Assembly (NCBI GenBank): GCA_963784175.1
Contig: CAWAQJ010000013.1
Span: 62,001 to 126,000, forward strand
Direction of reading: 5' to 3'
Source: JAIBJN01 sp963784175
GTDB taxonomy: Bacteria > Actinomycetota > Thermoleophilia > Gaiellales > Gaiellaceae
Length of the DNA: 64,000 nucleotides
The position numbers and the translations under genes were made by a program. The notes beneath the pieces are model-generated. The model searched no databases, was not told the origin of the DNA, and saw only the letters and a program-made list of their open reading frames with translations. Position 1 is the stretch's first letter; every line of letters begins with the position of its first letter. Below are positions 23,646-32,682 of this stretch, piece after piece.

Positions 23646-25430
23646 CTACGCCGGCAGGTGGTTCTCGACGCCCACCGGCGAGGGATCCAGCCCTGCATCC
23701 GTGTAGGCGGTGTCGATGCCGGCCGCGCCGCTGATCTGGGTGTCCGCAGCGCCGTCGCGGGCGTCGAGCGTGTCGTTGCCGCCCGCCCCGATGAGCGAGT
23801 CGGCGCCGGCGCCGCCGACGATCGTGTCGTTACCGTCGTTGCCGCTCAGGGTGTCCGCGCCACCTTGACCGTCGAGCTGGTCGTTGCCGAGCCCGCCGGT
23901 GATCGTGTCGGTGCCGGCACCGCCGACGAGCACGTCGTCGAGGTCGCCGCCGCTGAGCGAGTCGCCGCCGTCCCCGGCGCGCAGGGTCACGCGGCCCGCG
24001 AACACCTGGCCGGCGCCGAAGCCGCCGCGGCCCGAGAGGACGTCTCCGCCTCCGCCGCCCACGAGCTCGATCGAGCTGGGCAGCGGCGTGAAGGTGATGT
24101 CTACGTCGGCGTCGTTGTTGAACGAGACGCCCTTGGTGCCGACAGCGAGCGTATCGGCAGCCGTGTTTCCGCGGACCACCGTCACGTCGGCGGCGTCCCC
24201 GAGGTTGACCGCGAGCTCGATCTCGGAGATGCCGGTCGATTCGGCGGTGCCGCCCGGAGCGAGCCTGCCGCCGGTCTGGTCGATCGCAAGCGTCTCGACG
24301 GAGCCCGCCGCGCCGGTGATGGTGATGGTGTCCGTGTTCGCCGTCGTGGCGCCTCCGCAGGCCGCCGGAGCTGCGCCGCCGAAGTAGATTTCGCCGCCGA
24401 CGACGACCAGAGTCGCCGCGCTGCCGGCGGCCATGGACGCCGAGACTGCCTTCGTGGTCGAGTTGTACGCGCACGCGCCGCCGGGCGGAGGAGGCGGAGG
24501 CGGTGGGCCGGGATCCGCGAACTTGTTCTCGACCGCGATCGTGGCCGGGTCGATGCCCGCGTCGTAGTAGGCGGTGTCGATGTCCGCGCCCCCATGAAGC
24601 TGCGTGTCGGCCTCGCCGTCGTCCGCGTGGAGCGTGTCGTTGCCCGCGCCCGCGTTGAAGGTGTCCGCGCCGGGGCCGCCGACGATGTCGTCGTTGCCCT
24701 CGCCGCCAGTGATCGAGTCGTTGCCCGGGCCGCCGTCGGCGTAGTCGTTCAGCTGGTGCAGGAAGATGATGTCGTTGCCGTCTCCGCCGTAGACGAAGTC
24801 GGACTGATGGCTGGCGATGAGCTCGTCGTTCCCAGCCTCGCCGTAGACCCGCACCGGGCCGAGATAGGCGAGGCCCGCGCCGCCCTGCCCGCGCATGTTG
24901 AGCAGATCGTCGCCGCCCAGGCCGTGGACCTCGATCACGTGCTGGCCCGGCGAGAGGGTGATGTCGAGGTCGCCGTCTGAGTCGATCGCCACGCCGTTTT
25001 GCCCGGCGGCGATCAGGTCGTTGGCGTTGGAGCCGATGATGACGAGCGTGTCGGTGAGGTCACCGAGCGCGGTCGCCATCTCGATCTCCGGAATGTTGAA
25101 CTCGGAGGTGAAGCCGGGCCCGAAGAAGGCCTCGGACATATCCAGCGTAAGAACCTCGTTCGACCCGGGGGATCCCGCGACCGAGACGGAGTCCGTGTTG
25201 GTGCTCGTGGCGGCGCCGCAGGCGACCGGCACCTGCCCGAACAGGAGCTGGCCGGACGCGTTCACCTTCACCGTTGCCGAGCCGCCCGTGGTGATCGTCG
25301 CGGTGACGGCCTTCGTCGAGGGGTTGTAGACACACGACTCGACGGCTGCGCCCGCGGTGGCGGGAGCGGCGACGAAGAGCAGGCCGAGCACAAGAAACAC
25401 AAGACCACGCAGGGACAATCGATCACGCAC
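23646..25430 (-). CDS. Secreted RTX-type calcium-binding repeat protein, two modules
   Basis: A 594-aa paralogue of the neighbouring RTX protein. The start is GTG 25430, supported by GGAAGGAG seven bases upstream and by the signal peptide that follows (RGLVFLVLGLLFVAAPATAG). Two modules begin at CVYNPSTKAVTATI and CAYNSTTKAVSASM, separated by a Pro run (PPPPPPPGG). Each has the same beta-rich first half and GGxGxD repeats (for example GGDGNDIIF, GGPGNDSITGGEGNDDI) as in the three-module gene. Likely secreted and calcium-structured; function unknown. The pair plus the remnant shows local duplication. Confidence 0.85.
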   Translation of the reverse strand: MRDRLSLRGLVFLVLGLLFVAAPATAGAAVESCVYNPSTKAVTATITTGGSATVKVNASGQLLFGQVPVACGAATSTNTDSVSVAGSPGSNEVLTLDMSEAFFGPGFTSEFNIPEIEMATALGDLTDTLVIIGSNANDLIAAGQNGVAIDSDGDLDITLSPGQHVIEVHGLGGDDLLNMRGQGGAGLAYLGPVRVYGEAGNDELIASHQSDFVYGGDGNDIIFLHQLNDYADGGPGNDSITGGEGNDDIVGGPGADTFNAGAGNDTLHADDGEADTQLHGGADIDTAYYDAGIDPATIAVENKFADPGPPPPPPPPGGACAYNSTTKAVSASMAAGSAATLVVVGGEIYFGGAAPAACGGATTANTDTITITGAAGSVETLAIDQTGGRLAPGGTAESTGISEIELAVNLGDAADVTVVRGNTAADTLAVGTKGVSFNNDADVDITFTPLPSSIELVGGGGGDVLSGRGGFGAGQVFAGRVTLRAGDGGDSLSGGDLDDVLVGGAGTDTITGGLGNDQLDGQGGADTLSGNDGNDTIVGGAGADSLIGAGGNDTLDARDGAADTQISGAAGIDTAYTDAGLDPSPVGVENHLPA

Positions 25431-25527
25431 AGAGAGGCTCCTTCCCGAGCAGCTGGAAGATCCCAGGGTAGTCGCGGGTACGTGAGGGAACAAGCTTGCC
25501 GACGTTTGTCTGGACGATAGGCCAGGT

Positions 25528-25541
25528 AGGTCTAGGTACCG
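25528..25541 (-). promoter_or_regulatory. AGGTCTAG-GTACC motif upstream of the second RTX gene
   Basis: AGGTCTAGGTACCG on the plus strand, about 98 bases upstream of the GTG at 25430, matches the motif at 23442 upstream of the other RTX gene apart from one inserted G. The divergent topoisomerase gene starts about 40 bases away, so it could serve either direction. Confidence 0.35.
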
Positions 25542-25581
25542 CCGCCCGCGCGGCGACGTTCGGCCCAGGCGCTCCGTGGGG

Positions 25582-26700
25582 ATGAAAACGACCGTGGCGC
25601 GCCTGAAACGAACGGACTCCTCCGGCCCCGGTCTCGCCCGGCGCGGCCGCGGTCGCGGCTTCGAGTACCTGGACGAGTCCGGGAAGCGCGTGACCGACGC
25701 GGCCGTCGTCGAGCGCATCCGCACGCTCGTCATCCCGCCGGCGTGGACGGACGTCTGGATCTGCCCGCATCCAAACGGCCACATCCAGGCCGTCGGGACC
25801 GACGCCGCCGGGCGCCGCCAGTACCTGTACCACGCCGACTGGCGTCGCCGGCGCGACCGGGAGAAGTTCGAGGAGATGGAGCGTTTCGCCCGCGCGCTCC
25901 CGAAGCTCAGGGAGGGTGCGGCGCGGGATCTGCGGCGCCGCGAGCTCGTGCGCGAGCGGGTCCTCGCGTGCGCGGTCAGGCTGCTCGACCGCGGGTTTTT
26001 CCGCATCGGCACCGAGGACTACGCGGAGACGAACAAGACCTTCGGGCTCGCCACCATGCGCCGCCGCCACGTGATCCTCGGCGAGGGCGACCTGATCCGC
26101 TTCGACTACACGTCCAAGGGCGGCAAGCGGCGCGTCCAGTCCGTCGTCGACCGCGATGTCTTCAAGGTGGTCGAGGCGCTCATGCGCCGCCGATCCGGCG
26201 AGGAGCTGCTCGCCTACAAGCAGGGCCGCCTGTGGGTCGACGTCACCTCCGACGACATCAACGCCTACATCAAGGAGGTCACCGAGGACGGCTTCTCCGC
26301 GAAGGATTTCCGCACCTGGAACGCGACCGTTCTTGCCGCCGTCGCCCTCGCGGTCTCCGGCGCCGCGCACGGCTCGAAGACGGGGAGGACGCGCGCGATC
26401 ACGCGGGCCGTCAAGGAGGTCGCCCACTATCTCGGGAACACGCCTGCGGTCTGCCGCGCCTCGTACATCGATCCCCGCGTCTTCGACCGCTTCCGCGACG
26501 GGCTCACGATCGGCGGGGCGCTCGAGGAGCTCGGGGAGGTTGCCTTCGGCGAGCCGGCGACGCAGGGCGCCGTCGAGGAGGCCGTCCTCGACCTGTTGGA
26601 GCGAGACCTTGCCTCCCCCGCACTCGAGCGCGTGACCCGACAACGCTCTAGCCGACGCCGGTCGAGGTCGCGTTCGCTGAGTCCTGCGCCCGGTCGGTGA
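25582..26700 (+). CDS. DNA topoisomerase IB
   Basis: A 372-aa poxvirus-type topoisomerase IB, which relaxes supercoils through a 3'-phosphotyrosine intermediate. Visible signatures: the N-terminal IPPAWTDVWICPHPNGHIQA (DNA clamp), then GTEDYAETNKTFGLATMRRRH with the first catalytic Arg, TSKGGKR with the Lys, AKDFRTWNAT with the second Arg, and VCRASYIDPRVF with the catalytic Tyr295. All catalytic residues are present. ATG 25582 is used; a GTG two codons earlier is possible. The last 40 codons, rich in Arg and Ser, overlap the small minus-strand gene. Confidence 0.92.
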   Translation: MKTTVARLKRTDSSGPGLARRGRGRGFEYLDESGKRVTDAAVVERIRTLVIPPAWTDVWICPHPNGHIQAVGTDAAGRRQYLYHADWRRRRDREKFEEMERFARALPKLREGAARDLRRRELVRERVLACAVRLLDRGFFRIGTEDYAETNKTFGLATMRRRHVILGEGDLIRFDYTSKGGKRRVQSVVDRDVFKVVEALMRRRSGEELLAYKQGRLWVDVTSDDINAYIKEVTEDGFSAKDFRTWNATVLAAVALAVSGAAHGSKTGRTRAITRAVKEVAHYLGNTPAVCRASYIDPRVFDRFRDGLTIGGALEELGEVAFGEPATQGAVEEAVLDLLERDLASPALERVTRQRSSRRRSRSRSLSPAPGR

Positions 26701-26779
26701 TCCCCATGAGGAGCGTCGTCAGGAAGGCGCGCACGTTGCCGGCGGGAAGGTTGAAAGGCTCCGGCGACTTCGACTCCAT
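26648..26779 (-). CDS. 43-aa small protein of unknown function
   Basis: ATG at 26779 is preceded by GGAGGT with a 6-base spacer, one of the best ribosome-binding sites in the window. The frame runs 43 codons (MESKSPEPFNLPAGNVRAFL, then TTLLMGITDRAQDSAN and STGVG) to TAG. The middle has an amphipathic or weakly membrane-seeking helix. It lies 49 bases after the glutamate dehydrogenase stop on the same strand, so it may be the last gene of that transcript. It overlaps the end of the topoisomerase gene antisense. No family recognised. Confidence 0.6.
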   Translation of the reverse strand: MESKSPEPFNLPAGNVRAFLTTLLMGITDRAQDSANATSTGVG

Positions 26780-26828
26780 GGGGTGACCTCCACTCGGTTT
26801 CGTGCCCACCGGACGGTGGGAGCCCGAG

Positions 26829-29800
26829 TTATCTTCCGAGGCTGAGGGACTCGGGCGGATGCGGCCGCGTGGGCGGCTCGTCCGGAGGAAACTCGGGGAG
26901 CGGGGGTGCGACGCGGCCGCCTGACTGGATCAGGTTCCGCACCTCGCGTAGGGCGACCGAGAGCGTCTCGAGGCTGGTGAGCTCGCCCATGCGGATGTCG
27001 TTCACGACCTGGAGCGCACGGTCGACTCCGGGCTCGCGGGCTGCTTGCCAGGCGTCGACCCGGGCCTCGGCCGGGAGGCCGGGCGGGGCGGCTTGCAGCG
27101 CCTCGCGGGTGAGAGCGGCGTGGATGGTGAAGAACTCGTCTCTGAGCGCCGCCCGGGCAAGCGTCTGCCAGCGGTTGTCGCGCGGGAGCGCCGTGATCGC
27201 GTCGCGGAGCCACTGGAGCTGGAGCCGGGCGCCGACGCCGTGGAACACCGCGGCGACCTCCTCGGTCGGCTCGCCTGCGGCCGTGGCGACCTCGACGATG
27301 TCGAGCGCCGAGAACATCATCCCGAGCCCGGCGACCCTGGCGGCCAGGTCCTCCGGGGCGCCGCCCTTGACGTACTCGGCCGTCTTGCGCTCGACGGCGG
27401 AGCGGTCCGCGCCGCGCAGCAGGCGCGGCAGCGCCTCGGTGAGGAGAGCTGCGCCGGGCGCGAAGTATGCGATCTCCTCCTCGATCTCGATCGGCCGCGG
27501 GCGGCTGCGGACGAGCCAGCGCGTCGCTCGCTCGACCAGCTTGCGGCCCGCAAGCAGCATTGCCATCTGCACCTCGGCGGGAATCGCGTCGTCGAGCTCC
27601 TCGATCGCCGTCCAGAGGGCACGCAGGTCGTACACCTCTCGGGCGACCGTATAGGCGCGTGCGATGTCGGCAGCGTGAGCGCCGGTCTCCTCGGCGAGCC
27701 GGAAGGCAAACGTGATCCCTGCGCGGTTGACGAGGCTGTTCGTCACGTAGGTCGCAATGAGCTCCCGGCGCAGGCGATGCTCGTTCATCCGCGCGCGGAA
27801 GCGCTCGGAGAGGACGCGCGGGAAGTAACGGACGAGCTCGTTCGCCGTGTAGGGGTCGTCGGGCAGGTCCGAGGCGACGAGGGCGTCGAAGAGCTCGATC
27901 TTCGCGTAGGCCAGCAGGACTGCGAGCTCGGGCGCCACGAGACCGCCGCGGGCGGCGCGCCGCTCGGCGATCATCTCCTCGCTCGGCAGCGCCCCGAGCT
28001 CGCGGCTCAATCTGCCGGTCTGCTCGAGGTGCTGGATGACGCGGGAGTGCACGCCGAGCATCGAGGCCGACTGGCTGGCCGCGAGGCTGATGGCCTGCGT
28101 CTGGCGGTAGTTGTTGCGCAGGACGAGGCGTCCGACGTCATCGGTCATCTCGACGAGCAGCTCGTTCCGCTGCTTCTCGGTCATGTCGCCGTCCGCGACC
28201 ACGCCGCCCAGCAGGATCTTGATGTTCACCTCGTGGTCCGAGCAGTCGACGCCGGCCGAGTTGTCGATCGCGTCCGTGTAGATCTGCCCGCCTGCGAGGG
28301 CGTACTCGATCCGCGCGCGCTGGGTGAAGCCGAGGTTGCCGCCCTCGCCGACGACGCGGACGTGCAGATCCTTGGCGTCCACGCGCAGCCCGTCGTTGGC
28401 CTTGTCGCCGACCTCGAGGTGCGACTCGGTCGAGGCCTTCACGAACGTCCCGATCCCGCCGTTCCAGAGCAGGTCGACCTCCGCCGTCAGGATCGCGCGG
28501 ATCAGCTCGTTCGGCCTCATGGCCTCGGCCTCGACGCCGAGGCGCCGCCTGACCTCGGATGAAAGCGGGATCGACTTGGCGGTCCTCGGGAAGACGCCGC
28601 CGCCCGCCGAGATGACCTCGGGGTCGTAGTCGGCCCAGCTCGAGCGCGGCAGCGCAAAGAGGCGCTCGCGCTCCCTGAAGCTCGCCTCCGGCTCGGGATC
28701 CGGGTCGAGGAAGATGTGCTCGTGGTTGAACGCGGCCACGAGCTTCAGGTGTCGTGAGAGCAGCACGCCGTTGCCGAAGACGTCGCCGCCCATGTCGCCG
28801 ATGCCGACTGCGGTGACCTCCGTCGTCTGGACGTCGACGCCGAGCTCGCGGAAGTGGCGCTTCACGGACTCCCAGGTGCCGCGGGCGGTGATGCCCATCG
28901 CCTTGTGGTCGTAGCCGGCCGAGCCGCCCGAGGCGAACGCGTCGTCGAGCCAGAAGCCGTACTCGGCCGCGACTCCGTTGGCGAGGTCGGAGAACGTGGC
29001 CGTCCCCTTGTCGGCCGCGACGACGAGGTACGGGTCGTCGTCGTCGTAGCGGACGACGTCGCGAGGAGGCACGGTCTCGCCTCCGACGATGTTGTCGGTC
29101 AGGTCGAGCATCCCCTCGATGAGCGTGCGGTAGCAGGCGACGACCTCCTCACGGAACGCGTCGCGGTCGGCCGGCGGCCGCTTGACGACGAAGCCGCCCT
29201 TCGCGCCCACCGGGACGATCACGGCGTTCTTGACCATCTGCGCCTTCATCAGCCCGAGGATCTCCGTGCGGAAATCCTCGCGGCGATCCGACCAGCGGAT
29301 GCCGCCGCGGGCGACCTTGCCGCCGCGCAGGTGGACGCCCTCCGTACGCGGCGAGTAGACCCAGATCTCGTACATCGGCCGCGGGAGCGGCAGGTCGGGG
29401 ACGAGCTCGGGGTCGAACTTGAACGAGAGGTACGGCTTCGCCTGCCCCTCGTCGCCGAGCTGGAAGTAGTTCGTCCGCAGCGTGGCCTGAATGAGCCGGA
29501 GGAAGCTGCGCAGGATCCGGTCGTCGTCGAGGCTCGCGACGGCGTCGATCTCCTTCTCGATCCGCTTGGTGATCGAACCAGCTTCGTCGTGGCGACCGTC
29601 CTCGCGAGCGGGGTCGAAACGGATCTGGAAGAAGTCGACGAGCTTGCGGACGATCTCCGGGTTGGCGGCGAGTGTCTCCTCCATATAGGTCTGGCTGAAC
29701 GTGCTGCCCGCCTGGCGCAGGTACTTCGCGAGCGCACGGAGCACGGCGATCTCCCGCCAGGTGAGACCGGCGCTGAGCACGAGGCGGTTGAACCCGTCGA

Positions 29801-31739
29801 CCTCGATCTCGCCGCGCCACGCCCGCGCGAACGCGTCCTTGAACGCCTCGCCCACGCGATCGAGGTCGAGAGCGCCGTCGGCGTGCGTGAGCCCGAAGTC
29901 GTAGATCCACGCGTCCACGGGCCCGGCGCGGTCGATCTCGTACGGGCGCTCGTCGAAGACCTTCACGCCCATGTCCTCGAGGAGCGGGAGCACGTCGGAA
30001 AGCAGGATCGGCTGCCCGGACCGCAGGAGCTTGAGGACGAAGAAGTCGGGCTCCGCCTCGAGCGGGCGGTAGAGCGTCATGGCGAGGTCGCCCTCGGGGT
30101 CGAGGCGCTCCATGCGCTCGACGTCGAGCACCGCGGCTTCCGTTGTGAAGTCGTCGCGGTAGGCCGCCGGGAACGCATCGCGATAGAGCGCGAACAGCTC
30201 CGTGCCCCTCTCCTCGCCGAGGTGCTCGACGAGCGCGTCGCCGAGGTCGTCGACCCACGAGCGCGTGGCCTCGACGAGCCGCGCCTCGATCTCCGGGACG
30301 TCGTACTCGAGGGTCGCCCCCGGGCGCGTGTAGATGACGAAGTGCATGCGCGCCAGCACCGACTCGGAGAGGCGCACGGTGTAGTCGGCGCTGACGCCCT
30401 CGAACACCTCCTGGAGGATGTCCTCGATCTTCTCCCGCACCTGCGTGTTGAAGCGCTCGCGGGGCACGTAGACGAGGCACGAGAGGAAGCGCCCGAAGGT
30501 GTCCTTGCGGACGAAGAGCCTGACCTGCTGCCGTTCGCCGAGCCGGACGATGCCCATGGCGATGTCGAAGAGATCGTCGTCGGAGATCTGGAAGAGCTCG
30601 TCGCGCGGAAGAGACTCGAGCACCTCGAGGAGTGCCTTGTCGTCGTGGCTCCCGGGCGGGAGGCCCGAGCGCTCCCGGACCTTGCGGACCTTGCGGCGCA
30701 GGAGCGGGATGTCGTGAGGGCTCGCGCTGTACGCGGTCGACGTGTAGAGACCGAGGAAGCGCCGCTCGCCCACGACCTCGCCCGACTCGTCGAAGCGCTT
30801 CACGCCGACGTAGTCCAGGTAGGACGGCCGGTGGACGGTCGCGCGCGAGTTGGCCTTCGTGAGGACGAGAGGGTCCTTGGCGCGCGCGAGCGCGACGGCC
30901 TCCGGCGCGAGCTTCACGACGCCTTCGGCCGCTTCGTCGTCGCCGTTGCGCAGGATGCCGAGCCCCGTGCCGGGCACCCGCCGCAGCCCGTGCTCGCCGT
31001 TTTCCGAGACGAGGTCGTACTCGCGGTAGCCGAGGAACGTGAAGTGGTTGTCGACGATCCACTCGAGGAGCGCCTTGCTCTCGGCGAGCTCCTCCGGGTC
31101 GATCGAGGGCGGGACGCGCTCGACGTCGGCGATGACCTCGTGGGCCCGCTCGACCATGGCCGGCCAGTCCTCGACCGCCGCCCGGACATCCGCGAGCACG
31201 CGCTCCAGCCCCGCCCGCAGGCGCTCGAGGTGGGCCGGCTCCGTCTCGCGCACGACCTCTGCGTGGAGGAACGATTCGAGCTGCGCGTCCTCGGCCGGCG
31301 TGTCGAACGGCAGGACGTCGAGGAGCTGCCCCGTTTCGTCGCGGCGGACGCGGACGACCGGGTGGATGATGAGGTGGACGCCGCTTCCCAGCCGGTTGAG
31401 CTCCATGCTCACCGAGTCGACGAGGAACGGCATGTCGTCGTTGACGATCTCGACGACCGTGTGCCCGGAGGTCCAGCCGTGCTCCTCGAGCTGAGGCGTG
31501 TAGACGCGGACCTTGGCCTCCCCCGGGGCGCGCCGTGTGCCGAAGTTGAGCTGGGCGAGCGCGGCGCCGTAGAGGTCCGCCGCGCTGCGCTCGAGGAGGT
31601 CCTCGGGGGCGACCGCGCCGTAGTAGATGCGGATCAGTGCTTCGAGCCGCGCGGCCTGGTCCTCCGGAAGCTTCGCGTGCGCGTGCTCGAGGGTCTTGTC
31701 GATCAGCGCGGCCTTCGCCTCGTCTGGCTTCACGGGCAC
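26829..31739 (-). CDS. gdh: NAD-dependent glutamate dehydrogenase, large (about 180 kDa) type
   Basis: A 1,636-codon frame starting at GTG 31739 (GTG two codons later is possible). The length matches the large GDH family of Streptomyces and Pseudomonas, which deaminates glutamate to 2-oxoglutarate with NAD. The N-terminal half contains ACT/PAS-like regulatory parts (HTVVEIVNDDMPFLVDSVSMEL). The catalytic half has GIRWSDRREDFRTEILGLMK, VPVGAKGGFVVKRPP near residue 846 with the active-site lysine region, TARGTWESVKRHFRELG, and VGIGDMGGDVFGNG as the Rossmann loop. No strong ribosome-binding site is seen before the start. A cytoplasmic homo-oligomer is expected from the family. Confidence 0.93.
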   Translation of the reverse strand: MPVKPDEAKAALIDKTLEHAHAKLPEDQAARLEALIRIYYGAVAPEDLLERSAADLYGAALAQLNFGTRRAPGEAKVRVYTPQLEEHGWTSGHTVVEIVNDDMPFLVDSVSMELNRLGSGVHLIIHPVVRVRRDETGQLLDVLPFDTPAEDAQLESFLHAEVVRETEPAHLERLRAGLERVLADVRAAVEDWPAMVERAHEVIADVERVPPSIDPEELAESKALLEWIVDNHFTFLGYREYDLVSENGEHGLRRVPGTGLGILRNGDDEAAEGVVKLAPEAVALARAKDPLVLTKANSRATVHRPSYLDYVGVKRFDESGEVVGERRFLGLYTSTAYSASPHDIPLLRRKVRKVRERSGLPPGSHDDKALLEVLESLPRDELFQISDDDLFDIAMGIVRLGERQQVRLFVRKDTFGRFLSCLVYVPRERFNTQVREKIEDILQEVFEGVSADYTVRLSESVLARMHFVIYTRPGATLEYDVPEIEARLVEATRSWVDDLGDALVEHLGEERGTELFALYRDAFPAAYRDDFTTEAAVLDVERMERLDPEGDLAMTLYRPLEAEPDFFVLKLLRSGQPILLSDVLPLLEDMGVKVFDERPYEIDRAGPVDAWIYDFGLTHADGALDLDRVGEAFKDAFARAWRGEIEVDGFNRLVLSAGLTWREIAVLRALAKYLRQAGSTFSQTYMEETLAANPEIVRKLVDFFQIRFDPAREDGRHDEAGSITKRIEKEIDAVASLDDDRILRSFLRLIQATLRTNYFQLGDEGQAKPYLSFKFDPELVPDLPLPRPMYEIWVYSPRTEGVHLRGGKVARGGIRWSDRREDFRTEILGLMKAQMVKNAVIVPVGAKGGFVVKRPPADRDAFREEVVACYRTLIEGMLDLTDNIVGGETVPPRDVVRYDDDDPYLVVAADKGTATFSDLANGVAAEYGFWLDDAFASGGSAGYDHKAMGITARGTWESVKRHFRELGVDVQTTEVTAVGIGDMGGDVFGNGVLLSRHLKLVAAFNHEHIFLDPDPEPEASFRERERLFALPRSSWADYDPEVISAGGGVFPRTAKSIPLSSEVRRRLGVEAEAMRPNELIRAILTAEVDLLWNGGIGTFVKASTESHLEVGDKANDGLRVDAKDLHVRVVGEGGNLGFTQRARIEYALAGGQIYTDAIDNSAGVDCSDHEVNIKILLGGVVADGDMTEKQRNELLVEMTDDVGRLVLRNNYRQTQAISLAASQSASMLGVHSRVIQHLEQTGRLSRELGALPSEEMIAERRAARGGLVAPELAVLLAYAKIELFDALVASDLPDDPYTANELVRYFPRVLSERFRARMNEHRLRRELIATYVTNSLVNRAGITFAFRLAEETGAHAADIARAYTVAREVYDLRALWTAIEELDDAIPAEVQMAMLLAGRKLVERATRWLVRSRPRPIEIEEEIAYFAPGAALLTEALPRLLRGADRSAVERKTAEYVKGGAPEDLAARVAGLGMMFSALDIVEVATAAGEPTEEVAAVFHGVGARLQLQWLRDAITALPRDNRWQTLARAALRDEFFTIHAALTREALQAAPPGLPAEARVDAWQAAREPGVDRALQVVNDIRMGELTSLETLSVALREVRNLIQSGGRVAPPLPEFPPDEPPTRPHPPESLSLGR

Positions 31740-31813
31740 TGGAGTGGTGTCAGGTCTCCGCGCACCTCCAACGGAGAGTTGTAGTCGGTCTGCACTGCCC
31801 TGTCGAGAACAAC

Positions 31814-31840
31814 CGACGGCCGCCCTAGGGGCGGCCGTCG
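31814..31840 (-). terminator. Hairpin downstream of the cupredoxin lipoprotein gene
   Basis: CGACGGCCGCCC (31814-31825) pairs perfectly with GGGCGGCCGTCG (31829-31840) around a 3-base loop, 30 bases past the lipoprotein stop. On the minus strand it is followed by GGTTGTTCTCG. It separates this unit from the glutamate dehydrogenase gene. Confidence 0.65.
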
Positions 31841-31869
31841 ATCCGTCCGGGGCTGAGGGAGAGAGAGTC

Positions 31870-32682
31870 TCAGCCGGTGACGACCACTGTTCCCTTCATG
31901 CCGGGGTGCAGCGCGCAGATGTAGCGGTACTCCCCGGGCTGGTCGAACGTGTGGCTGAAGGTGCCGTTGGCGGCCATGTTCCCGGAGTCGAACCCGCCGC
32001 CCTCCTGGGTGACGGTGTGCTGAGCCGGGTCGTGGTTCGTCCAGGTGACCTCCTGGCCCACGGCCGCCTCGATCCGGGCGGGCTCGAAGACGAACCCGCG
32101 GATGTCGGCCGCGAGAGCCGCACCCGCCTGCGGCGCAGCCGGAGCCGCCGCCTTCTTCGCCAGGGGCGCATTCTTCTTGACCTCGAAGAGCATCTCCATG
32201 CCCATGTCGTCGTGCCCGTCGACGTTGCACTCGAGCTTGTAGACACCCTCGCTGAGATTGAGGTCGACGCTGACGCTCTCGCCGGGCTGGAGGATGCGGG
32301 TCTCGACCTTGTCTCGGTCGTCGCCCGATCCACTCCCGCTCGAGTCGTCCCCGTCCTCGCGCTCCATCTCGAACCCGTGCGGCATCGTGCCGCGGTTCGT
32401 GATCACGAAGGTCACGCGACCCGGGCGGATGGACTCGGCCTCCGGTGTCAGGGCCCATTCGCCGAGGGCGATCTCGAAACCGCCCTCGCGCGGGTCCACG
32501 CCATTGGCCGCGGCCGCCGTCCCGCCCGTCGTCGTGTCCCCGGTCGCTGTGGACGCGGTCGTGTCGTCAGTCGGGGCGGCCGGCCCAGTGGCGGCCGAGT
32601 TCTCCCCGCCGCCGCACGCGGCGGCGAGGAGAAGGGCCGATCCCAGAGCGGCTGCAGCTGGAAGCAGCGTCAGGCGCCTCAT
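31870..32682 (-). CDS. Lipoprotein with two cupredoxin domains
   Basis: A 270-aa exported lipoprotein: lipobox LLLAAAC with Cys23, then a Thr/Ala-rich linker. Residues about 70-160 are a first cupredoxin-like domain with HGFEMERED and a late YKLECNVDGHDDMGMEML. Residues about 190-270 are a plastocyanin-like domain with VTWTNHDPAQHTVTQ and YRYICALHPGMKGTVVV, which supplies the His, Cys, His and Met of a type-1 copper site. In domain 1 the Cys-x4-His-x3-Met order is also compatible with copper. Likely an electron carrier or copper-binding protein on the outer face of the membrane. Its ATG overlaps the stop of the upstream gene (ATGA). Confidence 0.85.
   Translation of the reverse strand: MRRLTLLPAAAALGSALLLAAACGGGENSAATGPAAPTDDTTASTATGDTTTGGTAAAANGVDPREGGFEIALGEWALTPEAESIRPGRVTFVITNRGTMPHGFEMEREDGDDSSGSGSGDDRDKVETRILQPGESVSVDLNLSEGVYKLECNVDGHDDMGMEMLFEVKKNAPLAKKAAAPAAPQAGAALAADIRGFVFEPARIEAAVGQEVTWTNHDPAQHTVTQEGGGFDSGNMAANGTFSHTFDQPGEYRYICALHPGMKGTVVVTG

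Noticed and set aside
20737..25430. Dense repetitive DNA that could suggest a CRISPR array or satellite repeat
   Set aside because: The repetition is in protein-coding GGxGxD codons on the minus strand; unit lengths vary and there are no constant repeats with unique spacers.
20518..31784. Very long open frames on the plus strand opposite the RTX genes and the glutamate dehydrogenase (up to about 970 codons)
   Set aside because: They are antisense images of real genes in GC-rich DNA: low-complexity Arg/Val/Glu/Asp composition, no domain and no ribosome-binding site.
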